Assembly (NCBI GenBank): GCA_020634575.1
Contig: JACKBM010000015.1
Location: 1 to 64,000 of the forward strand
Direction of reading: 5' to 3'
DNA from: Ardenticatenales bacterium
GTDB taxonomy: Bacteria; Chloroflexota; Anaerolineae; Promineifilales; Promineifilaceae
DNA length: 64,000 nucleotides
Shown: in pieces, positions 1 through 9,497 of the stretch
Position numbering within the stretch: the stretch's first letter is position 1
How the letters are laid out: every line of letters starts with the position of its first letter
Translations under genes and position numbers: made by a program
The notes under the pieces: model-generated
The model's database searches: none
What the model saw: the letters and a program-made list of their open reading frames with translations, nothing else
What the model was told of the DNA's origin: nothing

Positions 1-41
1 GCCAGCGCCTGTCGCATCCAGAATTCGTGCTCCGCCGCCAT
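1..41 (-). CDS. Start of a cytidine/deoxycytidylate-deaminase-fold protein (TadA-like), cut by window edge
   Basis: The minus strand opens with an ATG whose A is the last base of the menA TGA stop (ATGA-type overlap). It reads MAAEHEFWMRQALA before the window ends. The pattern HE-[FY]-WM-R-x-AL is the usual beginning of TadA-type tRNA adenosine deaminases and of RibD-like deaminases. The catalytic HAE and PCxxC motifs lie outside the window, so only the family-like start is seen. The overlap suggests translational coupling with menA. Confidence 0.5.
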   Translation of the reverse strand, partial: MAAEHEFWMRQAL

Positions 42-967
42 CACGACAACAACTGCCCCAGCCCCAGCAAAATCACAAAAGCCAGCGTCGACAACGACAT
101 CTGCTTCAAATATGGATCCAGTTCCGCAGCCGTCTCACCCCGCGTCACGGCCAACCCGTTCCGCAACAGCAAGGGCGTCGCCAACAGGAACAGCCATTCC
201 CAGGCATTGCCCGGCTGCAGCAGCACGTAGACGATGGCGCCAAGCACGGCCCCCACCAGCAGCGTCCAATGGTAAAGCCGGGCCCGCTCTCGGCCCAGCC
301 GAACCGGAATCGATTGTTTGCCCGCTTTACGGTCAGACTCGATGTCGCGGATGTTGTTGACATTCAGCACCGCCACCGCCAGCAAGCCACAGCTGGTCGC
401 CGGCAGCAGGATGGCGCCGCTCAGGGCAGCCGTATGCAGGAAATAGCTGCCGGCCACGCCAACCCAGCCAAAGAAAATCAGCACAAACAGATCACCCAAA
501 CCCACATAGCCGTAGGGCCGGCTGCTGGCCGTGTAGGCGATGGCTGCCCAGATGGCTGCCGCCCCCAGCAAGGCAAAAATCAGGACCAGCCAGAGGCCGG
601 CCAGCCCAAAGGCCAACAAAATCAACGCCAACCCAAAAACAACGGCCAACCCGGCCGTAGTGGCAATCGCCTGCTTCATCGTCCCGGCGGCGATGGCGCC
701 GCTTTGCACCGCCCGTTGCGGGCCGCTGCGCTCCTTGTGGTCGGCCCCATGGACCGAATCGCCATAATCATTGGCCAGGTTGGAGAGGATTTGCAGGCAG
801 GTGGCCGTCAGCAGGGAGAGAATCAAAAGTGGCCAGGAAAAGGCGCCAGCGGCTGCCGCCAGAAAGGCGCCCAGAATGATGCAGGCAAACGCCAGCACCA
901 ACGTGCGCGGCCGGGCCGCCTCCAGCCAGACCGCCATTGAACCAGGTTTCACCGTCTCTTTCGTCAT
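41..967 (-). CDS. menA: 1,4-dihydroxy-2-naphthoate polyprenyltransferase (UbiA family)
   Basis: An integral membrane prenyltransferase that attaches a polyprenyl chain to 1,4-dihydroxy-2-naphthoate in menaquinone synthesis. The protein (308 aa from this start) shows the two Asp-rich UbiA motifs: NLANDYGDS near the N-terminus binds prenyl diphosphate through Mg2+, and NNIRDIESDRKAGK follows in the second half. About eight or nine hydrophobic helices are visible. The start MTKETVKPG was chosen because the upstream in-frame extension is translated from the ACCCGACGGGT repeats and is probably not coding. A deaminase gene overlaps its stop. The assignment to menA rather than ubiA rests on motif spacing and on a menaquinone-type context. 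Confidence 0.88.
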   Translation of the reverse strand: MTKETVKPGSMAVWLEAARPRTLVLAFACIILGAFLAAAAGAFSWPLLILSLLTATCLQILSNLANDYGDSVHGADHKERSGPQRAVQSGAIAAGTMKQAIATTAGLAVVFGLALILLAFGLAGLWLVLIFALLGAAAIWAAIAYTASSRPYGYVGLGDLFVLIFFGWVGVAGSYFLHTAALSGAILLPATSCGLLAVAVLNVNNIRDIESDRKAGKQSIPVRLGRERARLYHWTLLVGAVLGAIVYVLLQPGNAWEWLFLLATPLLLRNGLAVTRGETAAELDPYLKQMSLSTLAFVILLGLGQLLS

Positions 968-1013
968 GCGTCCGATTGTAATCGTTTTGGGGGAACGGCG
1001 CATTGAGCGACGA

Positions 1014-1078
1014 GGGGTACCCCACCCGACGGGTGGGGTACCCGACGGGTTGGCCAACCCGACAGGTTGGCTAACCCC
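1014..1078. repeat. Short array of ACCCGACGGGT-type palindromes
   Basis: Three degenerate 16-17 bp units with the core ACCCGACGGGT or ACCCGACAGGT sit between the histidine kinase stop and menA. The last unit reads through the kinase stop: the TAG at 1071-1073 is part of the repeat. The units resemble the longer arrays at 26639-26830 and 53861-54027. Confidence 0.75.
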
Positions 1079-2501
1079 TCACCATGGCGCGCATTTTGCC
1101 GACAAGGGCGTCAAAATCATACGGCTTGGAAAGAAACTCGGAGGCGCCCAGCTCTTCCAGGAGGGCACTGGCATCTGCGTCCCCATAGCCGGTGGAAACA
1201 ATGATGCGGGCGTCAGGATCCATCTGCTTGAGGGCGCGATAGGTATCTTCCCCATCCAGCACCGGCATCTTCACATCCAGCAGAACGACATCGACAGCGC
1301 CCTGGTTGGCCTGATAACAATCCAGGCCGGCCTGGCCATGTTTGGCTTCCAGCACGCGCATCCCCTGTGAACTCAGGATATCAGCCGCGACGCGGCGAAC
1401 GTCGTGATCATCATCAACAATCAGGACCGTGCCGTGTAGATCGCCCACACTCACAACCGGTACCGGCGCGGCGCGCCGCCGTTGGCGCTGGGCCGGGAAG
1501 TAGAGGCAGAAGGTTGTGCCCTGCTCGGGCTGTGAGTGCACCTGAATACCACCCTGATGCTTCTGCATGATTCCCAGGGCGGCTGACAGCCCCAGACCAT
1601 GCCCGCGTGCCTTGGTCGTAAAAAACGGGTCAAAAATCTGGTCGCGGGTGGCGGCATCCATGCCATTGCCATTGTCCTGGACAACCAGGCAGACGTAGTG
1701 GCCGGCCAGCAGGCAGCTGCCATCCGCGAGGAGAATGGGGGATTCTGTGTTGATAGCTTGTTTTTGGGTAGAGATCAGGATCTGGCCACCGGCCGGTGGC
1801 ATCGCCTCCGTCGCATTCAAAATCAGATTCATCAACAGCTGCTGCAATTGGCCCCGATCCGCGGCAATCAACGGCAAATCTGGTGCCGGCTGCACCACCA
1901 ACTCCACCCGCCGCGGCAACGCCGTCTCCATCAGACGGGCACTTTCCCCCAAAAATTGGTTCAGATCCAGCAAACTAATTTCCGGGTCCGCCTTGCCAGC
2001 ATAGGCCAGCAACTGCTGGGCCAGATCGGCCGCTCGCCCCGCCGTCGCCATCATCCGCCCAACCTGGGCCTGGGCCGGATGATCCGGCTCAAGCATTGCC
2101 TGGGTCAATGAAGCATGTCCCAGCATTCCGGTCAGGAGATTGTTGAAATCATGGGCGATACCACCCGCCAAAAGGCCCAGGCTTTCCAGCCGCTGTGCTT
2201 CGATGAGTGCCGTATCACTCAAGCCATCCAGCTTTGGCGCCGGCGGCATCTCAGTTTCGGCAGCCGTCGGTGGCACTGACTCTATGCCAGGGCGTACCCA
2301 GACCAGCAACAAGAGAGCCACCATGCTTCCCAGGATGAATGATAAAAAGAGGGGGATGCCAACTTGGGCCAGAGTGATTCGTCCCGACAGCACCAGCAGG
2401 AAACCAGCCAGCCCCAGCGTCAACCAGCTGCTGAGCAGCAAGGCCGGCGCCAGGCGTGCAAGGGACGTCTTCAAAATACCGTTACGCACCCGTCCTTTCA
2501 T
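1071..2501 (-). CDS. Membrane hybrid histidine kinase with C-terminal receiver domain
   Basis: A two-component sensor of 476 aa. Order: two membrane helices (about 17-38 and 45-66), a HisKA-like helix with phospho-acceptor His117 in [11 protein letters not shown], and a HATPase_c domain with N box (LILNATEAM), G1 (DNGNGMD), F box (FDPFFTTK) and G2 (GHGLGLS). A receiver domain follows, with phospho-acceptor Asp409 in LLDVKMP and Lys459 in SKPYD. There is almost no extracytoplasmic loop and no PAS or HAMP domain, so the input signal is not visible; it may sense through the membrane helices or a partner. No separate response regulator or DNA-binding output gene lies next to it. The ATG at 2501 follows GGAGAGG by a good distance; a TTG six codons upstream is the alternative. 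Confidence 0.85.
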   Translation of the reverse strand: MKGRVRNGILKTSLARLAPALLLSSWLTLGLAGFLLVLSGRITLAQVGIPLFLSFILGSMVALLLLVWVRPGIESVPPTAAETEMPPAPKLDGLSDTALIEAQRLESLGLLAGGIAHDFNNLLTGMLGHASLTQAMLEPDHPAQAQVGRMMATAGRAADLAQQLLAYAGKADPEISLLDLNQFLGESARLMETALPRRVELVVQPAPDLPLIAADRGQLQQLLMNLILNATEAMPPAGGQILISTQKQAINTESPILLADGSCLLAGHYVCLVVQDNGNGMDAATRDQIFDPFFTTKARGHGLGLSAALGIMQKHQGGIQVHSQPEQGTTFCLYFPAQRQRRRAAPVPVVSVGDLHGTVLIVDDDHDVRRVAADILSSQGMRVLEAKHGQAGLDCYQANQGAVDVVLLDVKMPVLDGEDTYRALKQMDPDARIIVSTGYGDADASALLEELGASEFLSKPYDFDALVGKMRAMVRG

Positions 2502-2726
2502 TGGCATCCTCTCCGCCAATCATAACATGGCGCCCCCCGCAGCCGTGTGAATTTCACCCGTCAGCGGCGTGAAGGTTGCATAAAAAAGTGGCGCGGCCCG
2601 GTACCGCTACGGGTAGCTCCCTCAGGCTGACTGGATGGTGCCGCAGGTATGATCTTCCTCACTACCCCGCCAACTGACTCTATGTTAATCTCTGCCAGTC
2701 AACCCAAAACACAAGTCGAGGTTTCC

Positions 2727-3923
2727 ATGGCCAATCTCAAACGTCTACTCAGCAACCGTATGCAAAAAATGGATGTCAATATCATCCGCGAAATCCTGAA
2801 AGTGGTGAACCAGCCCGGCATGATTTCCCTGGCTGGCGGCATCCCGGCTGATGAAAGCTTCCCCATGGATATCTTTGCCGACCTGACAGACACCGTCCTT
2901 TCTGAGTTCGGTACCAGCGCGTTGCAATATGATGTCTCTGAAGGCTTTGGCCCCCTGCGCGATGCCCTTGTCGATTACCTGTCGGAGGCCAAGGGGGTAC
3001 AGACCAAACTCGAGAACATCCTGGTCTTCAACGGTTCGCAATCGGGCCTGGATATGATCGGCAAAATCCTGCTGTCGCCAGGGGACAATGTGGCCATCGA
3101 GGCCCCTTCCTACCTGGGCGCCATCTCGGCGTTCAACGCCTATGAGCCGGATTACGTCCAGCTAGAAACGGATGACGATGGCTTGATCCCGGATTCGTTA
3201 CGTCGCGTACTGGAAATCATCAACATCAAGTTCGTTTACCTGGTTTCGACCTTCCAGAACCCGACCGGCCGGACCATCCCCCTCGGCCGCCGCCACGAGA
3301 TCGCCGAAATCATCAAGGAACATGACGCCCTGATCATCGAAGACGATCCTTATGGCGCCTTGCGCTACTCCGGCGAGCCGCTCCCGCCCCTGCAGGCGCT
3401 GGCGCCGGACAACGTCATCTACCTGAGCACCTTCTCCAAGATCCTTGCCCCAGGGCTGCGCGTCGGCTTCTGCACAGTACCGCAAGATCTGTTCCGGCCC
3501 CTGGTCATGGCCCGGCAGGCCGCCGACCTGCACACCAACACCTTCAGCCAGGCGATCGCCGCCGAATATCTGCGCGGTGGCTATCTGGCCCAGCAGCTCC
3601 CCAAAATCATCGCCCTCTACAAACCCCGCCGGGATGCGATGCTGGCGGCGCTGGAGGCCCACATGCCGGCAGGTTATCGCTGGAACCGGCCGGATGGCGG
3701 CATGTTTATCTGGGCCCAGGCGCCCGAGGGCACCGACGCCGAAAAGCTGTACTGGCAATGCATCGAGCAGAAGGTCGCCTTCGTCCCTGGCAAATATTTC
3801 TATAGCGATCCCAAAACCCAGGGGCTCAACACCATGCGCCTCAATTTCACCCGCGCCGACGAAGCCACCATCACCCGCGCCATCCAAACAATCGGCGCGG
3901 TGGCCGCCAACATGGCAAGTTAA
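2727..3923 (+). CDS. PLP-dependent aminotransferase, class I/II (LysN/2-aminoadipate aminotransferase-like)
   Basis: A fold-type I PLP enzyme of 398 aa. The N-terminal part contains the SLAGGIP sequence typical of the LysN/MocR-like aminotransferase group. NPTGRTIP binds the cofactor region, EDDPYGALRY carries the PLP-pyridine Asp, and STFSKILAPGLRVG carries the Schiff-base lysine at about Lys238. RLNFTRA near the C-terminus holds the substrate-carboxylate Arg. No winged-helix domain is present, so it is an enzyme and not a MocR regulator. The ATG was chosen because GAGG lies five bases upstream; earlier in-frame codons lack such a site. The amino-acid substrate cannot be read from the sequence. 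Confidence 0.85.
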   Translation: MANLKRLLSNRMQKMDVNIIREILKVVNQPGMISLAGGIPADESFPMDIFADLTDTVLSEFGTSALQYDVSEGFGPLRDALVDYLSEAKGVQTKLENILVFNGSQSGLDMIGKILLSPGDNVAIEAPSYLGAISAFNAYEPDYVQLETDDDGLIPDSLRRVLEIINIKFVYLVSTFQNPTGRTIPLGRRHEIAEIIKEHDALIIEDDPYGALRYSGEPLPPLQALAPDNVIYLSTFSKILAPGLRVGFCTVPQDLFRPLVMARQAADLHTNTFSQAIAAEYLRGGYLAQQLPKIIALYKPRRDAMLAALEAHMPAGYRWNRPDGGMFIWAQAPEGTDAEKLYWQCIEQKVAFVPGKYFYSDPKTQGLNTMRLNFTRADEATITRAIQTIGAVAANMAS

Positions 3924-3925
3924 AC

Positions 3926-3958
3926 AAAAAGGCCCTCCCCAAATAAATGGGGAGGGCC
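3926..3958 (-). terminator. Intrinsic terminator at the end of fabH
   Basis: A perfect 10 bp stem (GGCCCTCCCC/GGGGAGGGCC, 3931-3958) with an 8-nt loop. Read on the minus strand it is followed by TTTTTG, so it should end the fabH transcript. On the plus strand, where it follows the aminotransferase gene, there is no U tract. Confidence 0.8.
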
Positions 3959-3965
3959 TCAACAA

Positions 3966-4022
3966 AATCCGTGTTGAATCAGTGCTAAACTTGTACTGAG
4001 CGAAGCGAAGTATCCGTGGCCG
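3966..4022. repeat. Intergenic repeat fragment (AATCCGTG / CTGAGCGAAGCGAAGTATC)
   Basis: This stretch combines an AATCCGTGTTGAATCAGTGC-like segment with CTTGTACTGAGCGAAGCGAAG. The second segment recurs at about 51067-51092 inside another intergenic element, and the first resembles the repeats at 11582-11740 and 32349-32383. It ends three bases before the fabH stop. Confidence 0.5.
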
Positions 4023-4025
4023 CTC

Positions 4026-5210
4026 TTATTCCTCTTGCCGCCGCTTCTCTTTGCGATCGTTTTCCTCCAGCGGATAGCTGCCAACCGCAGAAAGGACACG
4101 GCGCCCCAGCCGGCGCATACGCGAACGGCCCCGCGCCAGCACATAACGGGCCCGTTTCCATTCCCGGTCCCGCCAGCCCGTTTCCGGCGCCGTCCCCAGC
4201 CATTTAATCGCCGCCGCCGCCCAGGTTAAGCCACCGCCAAAACCGACAAAGACGATGTTGTCATCCGGCCGGATCCGCCCCTTGTCGATGGCGTCACACA
4301 AAGCCAGCGGTATGGAGGCAGCCGACGTGTTACCCGTCACCTCCAGGTTCATGTGGAACTTCTCGATCGGCATCTTCAGCTTCTTGGCGGCCGTACTGAT
4401 GATCCGCTCGTTGGCCTGATGGGGCACGACCAGGCTCACTTGCTCCACATCCAGATCCGCCTTGTCCAACACATCCTTGACGATGTCCGCCATGATACTC
4501 GTCGCAAAACGAAACACCTGGCGACCGTTCATCTCAATGGTGCTTTTGTGGCCCGGCCCTTTGTGCGGCCCGTGCCCATTGCTGGAAAATTCCGGCCCCA
4601 GGTGCGGCAAATAACTGTCATAATTAATCTGCAAGCGCAGCAAATCACCGCCGGAGCCATCCGAGCGCAGCGAGGTAGATAGCACGCCCCCGGGCACATT
4701 CGACCCCTGCAACACGACCGCGCCAGCACCATCGCCAAACAAGATGCAGGTGGCCCGATCTGACCAATCCACAATGCGGGACATCGTCTCCGCACCAATG
4801 ACGATGGCGGTGTTGATGGAGCCGGTGGCAATCGCGTTGGCCGCCATGCTCAGCCCATACACAAAACCGGAGCAGGCCGCGCTTAGATCAAAGGCTCCCG
4901 CCTTGCTGGCGCCCAGCAAATCCTGCACCAGGCAGGCCGCTGACGGGAATACATGATCTGGTGTAGAAGTCGCCACAATGATCAGATCCACTTGCGAAGG
5001 GGTGATGCCGGCCACGGCCAACGCCTGCGTCGCCGCTTTAAATCCGAGCGTCGCCGTCGTCTCCTTGGGTGAAGCGATGCGCCGCTCCCGGATTCCCGTC
5101 CGGGTCACGATCCATTCGTCGTTCGTGTCGACGATCTCCGCGATCTGGTCGTTGGTCAGGGCATATTGGGGCAAAAAACTCCCCCAACCAACAATGTGTG
5201 CATGTCTCAT
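4026..5210 (-). CDS. fabH: 3-oxoacyl-ACP synthase III with basic C-terminal tail
   Basis: Condenses a short acyl-CoA starter with malonyl-ACP to begin fatty-acid synthesis. The catalytic triad is visible as Cys113 (AACSGF), His264 (VPHQANERI) and Asn294 (TGNTSAAS), and the C-terminal glycine-rich turn is GFGGGLTW. The body ends near residue 338, where FabH proteins normally stop. Here about 55 more residues follow, rich in Arg and Lys (RARYVLARGRSRMRR and later EENDRKEKRRQEE). The role of this tail is unknown. GAGGAAG precedes the start at normal distance. Starter-unit preference cannot be read. The gene stands alone, divergent from the next gene. Confidence 0.9.
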   Translation of the reverse strand: MRHAHIVGWGSFLPQYALTNDQIAEIVDTNDEWIVTRTGIRERRIASPKETTATLGFKAATQALAVAGITPSQVDLIIVATSTPDHVFPSAACLVQDLLGASKAGAFDLSAACSGFVYGLSMAANAIATGSINTAIVIGAETMSRIVDWSDRATCILFGDGAGAVVLQGSNVPGGVLSTSLRSDGSGGDLLRLQINYDSYLPHLGPEFSSNGHGPHKGPGHKSTIEMNGRQVFRFATSIMADIVKDVLDKADLDVEQVSLVVPHQANERIISTAAKKLKMPIEKFHMNLEVTGNTSAASIPLALCDAIDKGRIRPDDNIVFVGFGGGLTWAAAAIKWLGTAPETGWRDREWKRARYVLARGRSRMRRLGRRVLSAVGSYPLEENDRKEKRRQEE

Positions 5211-5332
5211 AAACTTCCTCAGGCTGAAACCCTTTCCTTACAAGGAATGATAACACAGCAGGCCGGTTGGAGTTGCGCCGCGGGCCCGATTTTCTCATTT
5301 CCCCCAACTTCTGAATCGGGTATCATCTCCCC

Positions 5333-7234
5333 ATGCGCAATTGTCTGCTCACCTGTTTGCTTCTGGCGCTGTTTCTAAGCGCCTGTGACCGCTCCACCAG
5401 CCCGCCCCCACCTCTGGATCGCCAGCCCCCCACCGCCAACGCCCTCGACCTCCTGGACCAGCTAGATGACGTCACTATCCCGCCCCGCGACCTGGCGGAT
5501 CTGACTGAACGGCTGACCGGCAGCGGCCCCATCCCACGGACCGCTGTCACAACGCCAACCTCATACAAAGTCGGCGATATCGCCACCTTCTGGTACAAGG
5601 ATCAGGATGCGGGCCAAAACGTCACGGTCGAGGCCCAACTTCGGTATCGCTCGGCTGAACTCTACATGTGGTTTGAAACAGGAATGCGGGTACGGGATGA
5701 TGAACTCACGGAAGCGGTCAATTTCCTGGAGGCGCAGCTTCTCCCCACGCACCGGGCTTTTTTTGGTGAGGAAAATCGGCCAGGTATCGATGGCGATCCG
5801 CGCGTCCACATCCTCCACCTTGAGGAAATCGGGGGGATCGCCGCCGCTTATTTCAACTCGGCTGATGGCTACGTCCAGGCCGTCAATCCCTACTCCAACG
5901 AACGGGAAATCCTCTACATCAGCATGAAATCCCGCGACCTGGGCAGCGACGAATATTTTGGCAGCGTCGCCCAGGAGATGCAGCACCTCATTCACCAGAA
6001 CACCGACCCCAACGAGGCGGCCTGGCTGAATGAAGGGATGTCGGAACTCTCCCTGCACCTGAACGGGCTGGAGCCGAATCGCGAGGCCGATTATGCCGCG
6101 CACACCGACATCCAACTCACCAACCTGACCTATGATCCCGACCTGGTCAGCGCCCATTACGCCGCCGCCTTTCTCTTCACCAACTATTTCCGTGAACAGT
6201 ATGGCGAGGCAGCCACCCAGGCGCTCAACCGGGACCCGGGAGATGGGCTGCAAGGCTTTGACCACCTGCTCGCCGCTCTCGGTACCGGTTTGAGTGCTGA
6301 CGATTTCTTCAAGAACTGGCTGGTCGCCAATTACCTGGTCAGCATTGAGCGCCCAACCGGCGTCTGGGGCTATGAGACGGTCGATGTGCCGGCACTGGAG
6401 CTGGCGGAGGACCATCGCCGCTTCCCGGCCGAAGTCAGCGGCAGCGTGGCCCAGTACGGCGCCGATTTCATCCGCCTACGCGGCGATGAGCCGCTGCGGT
6501 TGAATTTCACCGGCTCCCAGCGGGTGCCGCTGCTGGCCACCTCGGCTCACAGCGGCAGCGCTTTCTGGTCGACGCTGCCGGCCGACAAGTCAGATATGAC
6601 ACTGACCGGCCGGTTCGACCTCACCCCCCTCACCAGCGCCACCCTCTCCTTCTGGACCTGGTTCGACATCGAAGAGGGTTGGGATTACGCCTACCTGGCC
6701 GTCTCTGACGACGACGGCGCCAGCTGGGAGTTACTGGAAACAGACGCTATGACCAGTGAGGATCCCCAGGGTAACAGCTTCGGCCCCGCTTTCACCGGCA
6801 GCAGCGGCGGCGGCGTGGCTCCCGTCTGGATTCAACAGGAAGCGGACCTGACCCCCTTCGCCGGCCAGGAGATCCTGGTCCGTTTTGAATACGTCACCGA
6901 CGACGCCATCCACCTGACCGGGTTTGCCGTCGACGATGTGACCATTCCCGAGCTGGCCTTCAGCGACGACATGGAATCAGCCACAAGTCCCTGGATCGGG
7001 GCCGGTTTCTTGCGCCATGAAAACCATCTGCCACAGCGCTACAGCCTGCAGCTCATCTACCTGAGTGATGCGGCCGTGCGCGTCGAGCTGCTGACGTTGG
7101 GCGAAGATAACACCGGTAACTGGACTATCGCCCTGGATCAGGATTTCGATGAAGCGATCCTGATCATCGCCGGTCTGACGCCGGTCACGAGCCATGCGGC
7201 CGCCTACCAGTACACCATCGAACCGGATTCTTAG
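5333..7234 (+). CDS. Secreted lipoprotein, metallopeptidase-like (M30/M6 type) with degenerate zinc motif
   Basis: A 633 aa exported lipoprotein: the signal peptide ends in the lipobox LSAC. The middle part resembles hyicolysin/immune-inhibitor-A-type metallopeptidases. Residues 214-218 read QEMQH where a zinc peptidase needs HExxH, followed by WLNEGMSEL, the region that supplies the downstream acidic ligand. The first His is therefore Gln, and catalysis is doubtful. The C-terminal third has two jelly-roll-like segments (SFWTWFDIEEGWDYAYLAVS; VRFEYVTDD) like the MAM-type modules of such proteins. The downstream neighbour is a paralog with the motif intact. Possible roles are a pseudo-enzyme, a binding protein or a chaperone for its neighbour. 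The ATG sits about 13 bases after a TATCAT-like -10, so the leader is very short. Confidence 0.7.
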   Translation: MRNCLLTCLLLALFLSACDRSTSPPPPLDRQPPTANALDLLDQLDDVTIPPRDLADLTERLTGSGPIPRTAVTTPTSYKVGDIATFWYKDQDAGQNVTVEAQLRYRSAELYMWFETGMRVRDDELTEAVNFLEAQLLPTHRAFFGEENRPGIDGDPRVHILHLEEIGGIAAAYFNSADGYVQAVNPYSNEREILYISMKSRDLGSDEYFGSVAQEMQHLIHQNTDPNEAAWLNEGMSELSLHLNGLEPNREADYAAHTDIQLTNLTYDPDLVSAHYAAAFLFTNYFREQYGEAATQALNRDPGDGLQGFDHLLAALGTGLSADDFFKNWLVANYLVSIERPTGVWGYETVDVPALELAEDHRRFPAEVSGSVAQYGADFIRLRGDEPLRLNFTGSQRVPLLATSAHSGSAFWSTLPADKSDMTLTGRFDLTPLTSATLSFWTWFDIEEGWDYAYLAVSDDDGASWELLETDAMTSEDPQGNSFGPAFTGSSGGGVAPVWIQQEADLTPFAGQEILVRFEYVTDDAIHLTGFAVDDVTIPELAFSDDMESATSPWIGAGFLRHENHLPQRYSLQLIYLSDAAVRVELLTLGEDNTGNWTIALDQDFDEAILIIAGLTPVTSHAAAYQYTIEPDS

Positions 7235-7330
7235 GGTCACCGCTTACCTGAATCCTTCGTGAAAGTCTTGCCAGACCGACCCAAAAACCGTTACCCTAAC
7301 CGGTGATATTTTTATCTCTCAGGCATTTTT

Positions 7331-9454
7331 ATGTATCAACCACCTCAGCAAAAACGAAATAATTGGCTTGTCTATATTCTCAGCGGCTGCCTGCTGGTTT
7401 CTCTGTGCGGCATCTGCGTGGCCGGGATCGCCATCAGTGGTCTGACGGTTGTGGACCGGCGCATCGAAGAATACAACCTGACGCAGGAGTCGGGTGGCGA
7501 TGTCCTGGCTGACCTCTTTCCCTCGCCGACACCCCTGGGCGCCACCTCGACGTTGCTTCCGCCGACGCCCAGCTCAACGCCGTCGGCCCTGACCCAGCTC
7601 GGTGCGACGCCGACAAACCCGCCAGCCACGGCCACAACGGCAGCTATCGTGCCGACGCCATTGCCTGGTTTTGCGGTGCCGGCGGAAATCGTGCAGATCC
7701 CCTTACCGGCCGCTGCCCACACCTGGGCCGAACAGCTCCTGCGCGCCAACTACCCCATAAATGATTTCTATGAAGTCGCCCTGCGCCTGGACTCGGTCCA
7801 CCCCGGTGAACGGCTGCGCCCCGCTGAACCCTATTCCGTCGGCGACACGCAGAGCTTCATCACCGATTCGGGCCGGGCAACCGCCGTGCTGGTTGCCATC
7901 ACCGAACACACCTATTTCTGGTTCGAGGAAGGCACCAATTTTGACCAGGCACGCGCCGTCGAAGTCGCCAACGAATTTGAGAGCAAATATTACCCGCGCA
8001 TCGCCAACCTGTTCGGCGGCGCCTGGACTCCGGGTATCGACAATGATCCCCGTTTCAGCATTCTGCACCTGGACAGCTTTGTCGGCGGTGAATTGGGCTT
8101 CTTTGACAGCTCGGATGAGTTTCCCAGCTCGGTGATCCCGACATCTAACGAGCAGGAAATCATCTACATGAACCTGGATTCGCTCACGCCGGGCAGCGAC
8201 CTGTACTATGGGACGCTCGTCCATGAGTTCCAGCATCTGGCCCAATGGAACCTGGACGCCAACGAGACGGTCTGGCTGGATGAAGGCATGGCTCAGCTGG
8301 CGGAGATCTACGTCGGCCTCAACACTGCCTCCGCGCTGGATTACCTGGACGAACCCTCTACCCAGCTAAACAGCTGGGATTACGATGATGACAACGTCTT
8401 CGCCCATTACGCCGCCGCCTATCTTTTCAGCACCTATTTGTGGGAACAGCTGGGGGATGCCGCTGTGCAGGAACTGGCTCGGGTGCCGGGCAATGGGATG
8501 CAGGCGGTGCAGACGGTGCTAGAAGGGTATTTACCTGACGTCTCGCTGCAAACTTTTCTGGCGGAATGGGCCGTGGCCAATTTGCTGGACCGGCCGGAAC
8601 TGGACAGCCGTTACGGCTATCGCAGCCTGACATTGCCGCCGCCAGACCGCGAGACCTCACTCAGCCTCGGCCAATCAATCAGCCGCACACTGCCCCAGTT
8701 TGGCGTCCATTATCTGGATGTGGATGCCAGCGGGCCGGTCACCATCCGCTTTGCCGGCGACACAACCGCCCCCCTCGTCGATGTCGATCCCTTCAGCGGC
8801 CCAACGATGTGGTTCGCCCCCGGCGTCGACAACACCAACAGCCACCTCACGGCCAGCTTCGACCTGACCGGCATCAACGATGCCGTGCTGTCTTTCCGCG
8901 CCTGGTATGACCTGGAAGAAGATTACGATTTCGCCTACGTCTCGGTTTCACTGGACAACGGCGCGTCGTGGGAATTGCTGCCGCTGGACCATCAATCCAG
9001 CGGCGTTTACGGGCCGGCGCTAAATGGGCGTAGCGAGAGAGAGCTAACAGCCCAGAACGGTTGGGTGGAGGAGCGGATCTCGCTGGCGCAGTATGGGAAC
9101 CGGCCGGTGCTCATCCGTTTTGAAATCCAGACAGATGCCGGCATCCCCAGCCACGGCCTGGCCCTGGACGACATCCGCATCGACGCCCTTGGCTACGTCG
9201 GTGATGATGAAGCGGCAGATACAACCTGGTTGGCTGAAGGCTTCATAGCGGTAGGTAGCCAGCTGCCCCAATACTGGTCCGTCGTCCTGGTCGATGATGC
9301 CACCAACACCGTCACCTTTCTGGATTTGACCGAACTGAATCAGGGGATCTGGCAAGGGGAACTGGGTCCGCAGGGCGGGACACTTATCGTGATGCCCCAA
9401 ACCCCGTTCGCCCAGGATACCGGCAGCTACTGGGTAGCCGTCGACACAAACTAG
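7331..9454 (+). CDS. Membrane-anchored zinc metallopeptidase (M30/M6-like), paralog of upstream gene
   Basis: A 707 aa protein with one N-terminal membrane helix (residues about 12-35), a Thr/Pro/Ser-rich linker (about 55-110) and a peptidase-like domain with HEFQH at 298-302. WLDEGMAQLAE follows about 20 residues later and probably gives the third zinc ligand. The C-terminal part repeats the jelly-roll arrangement of the upstream paralog (FRAWYDLEEDYDFAYVSVS; VLIRFEIQTDAG). The two genes align over most of their length (PGIDNDPR, FAHYAAAYLF and other shared segments), so they arose by tandem duplication. Unlike its neighbour this copy keeps the catalytic HExxH and uses an uncleaved anchor instead of a lipobox. 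The substrate is unknown; it acts outside the membrane. Confidence 0.75.
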   Translation: MYQPPQQKRNNWLVYILSGCLLVSLCGICVAGIAISGLTVVDRRIEEYNLTQESGGDVLADLFPSPTPLGATSTLLPPTPSSTPSALTQLGATPTNPPATATTAAIVPTPLPGFAVPAEIVQIPLPAAAHTWAEQLLRANYPINDFYEVALRLDSVHPGERLRPAEPYSVGDTQSFITDSGRATAVLVAITEHTYFWFEEGTNFDQARAVEVANEFESKYYPRIANLFGGAWTPGIDNDPRFSILHLDSFVGGELGFFDSSDEFPSSVIPTSNEQEIIYMNLDSLTPGSDLYYGTLVHEFQHLAQWNLDANETVWLDEGMAQLAEIYVGLNTASALDYLDEPSTQLNSWDYDDDNVFAHYAAAYLFSTYLWEQLGDAAVQELARVPGNGMQAVQTVLEGYLPDVSLQTFLAEWAVANLLDRPELDSRYGYRSLTLPPPDRETSLSLGQSISRTLPQFGVHYLDVDASGPVTIRFAGDTTAPLVDVDPFSGPTMWFAPGVDNTNSHLTASFDLTGINDAVLSFRAWYDLEEDYDFAYVSVSLDNGASWELLPLDHQSSGVYGPALNGRSERELTAQNGWVEERISLAQYGNRPVLIRFEIQTDAGIPSHGLALDDIRIDALGYVGDDEAADTTWLAEGFIAVGSQLPQYWSVVLVDDATNTVTFLDLTELNQGIWQGELGPQGGTLIVMPQTPFAQDTGSYWVAVDTN

Positions 9455-9465
9455 CCGCAATATCA

Positions 9466-9487
9466 GCGCCGCCCGGGCGGGCGGCGC
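9466..9487. terminator. GC-rich hairpin between convergent genes
   Basis: A 9 bp perfect stem GCGCCGCCC/GGGCGGCGC with a 4-nt loop lies between the convergent peptidase and YtxH-like genes. There is no U tract on either side, so termination is only plausible. Confidence 0.4.
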
Positions 9488-9497
9488 CGGCTCAGCT

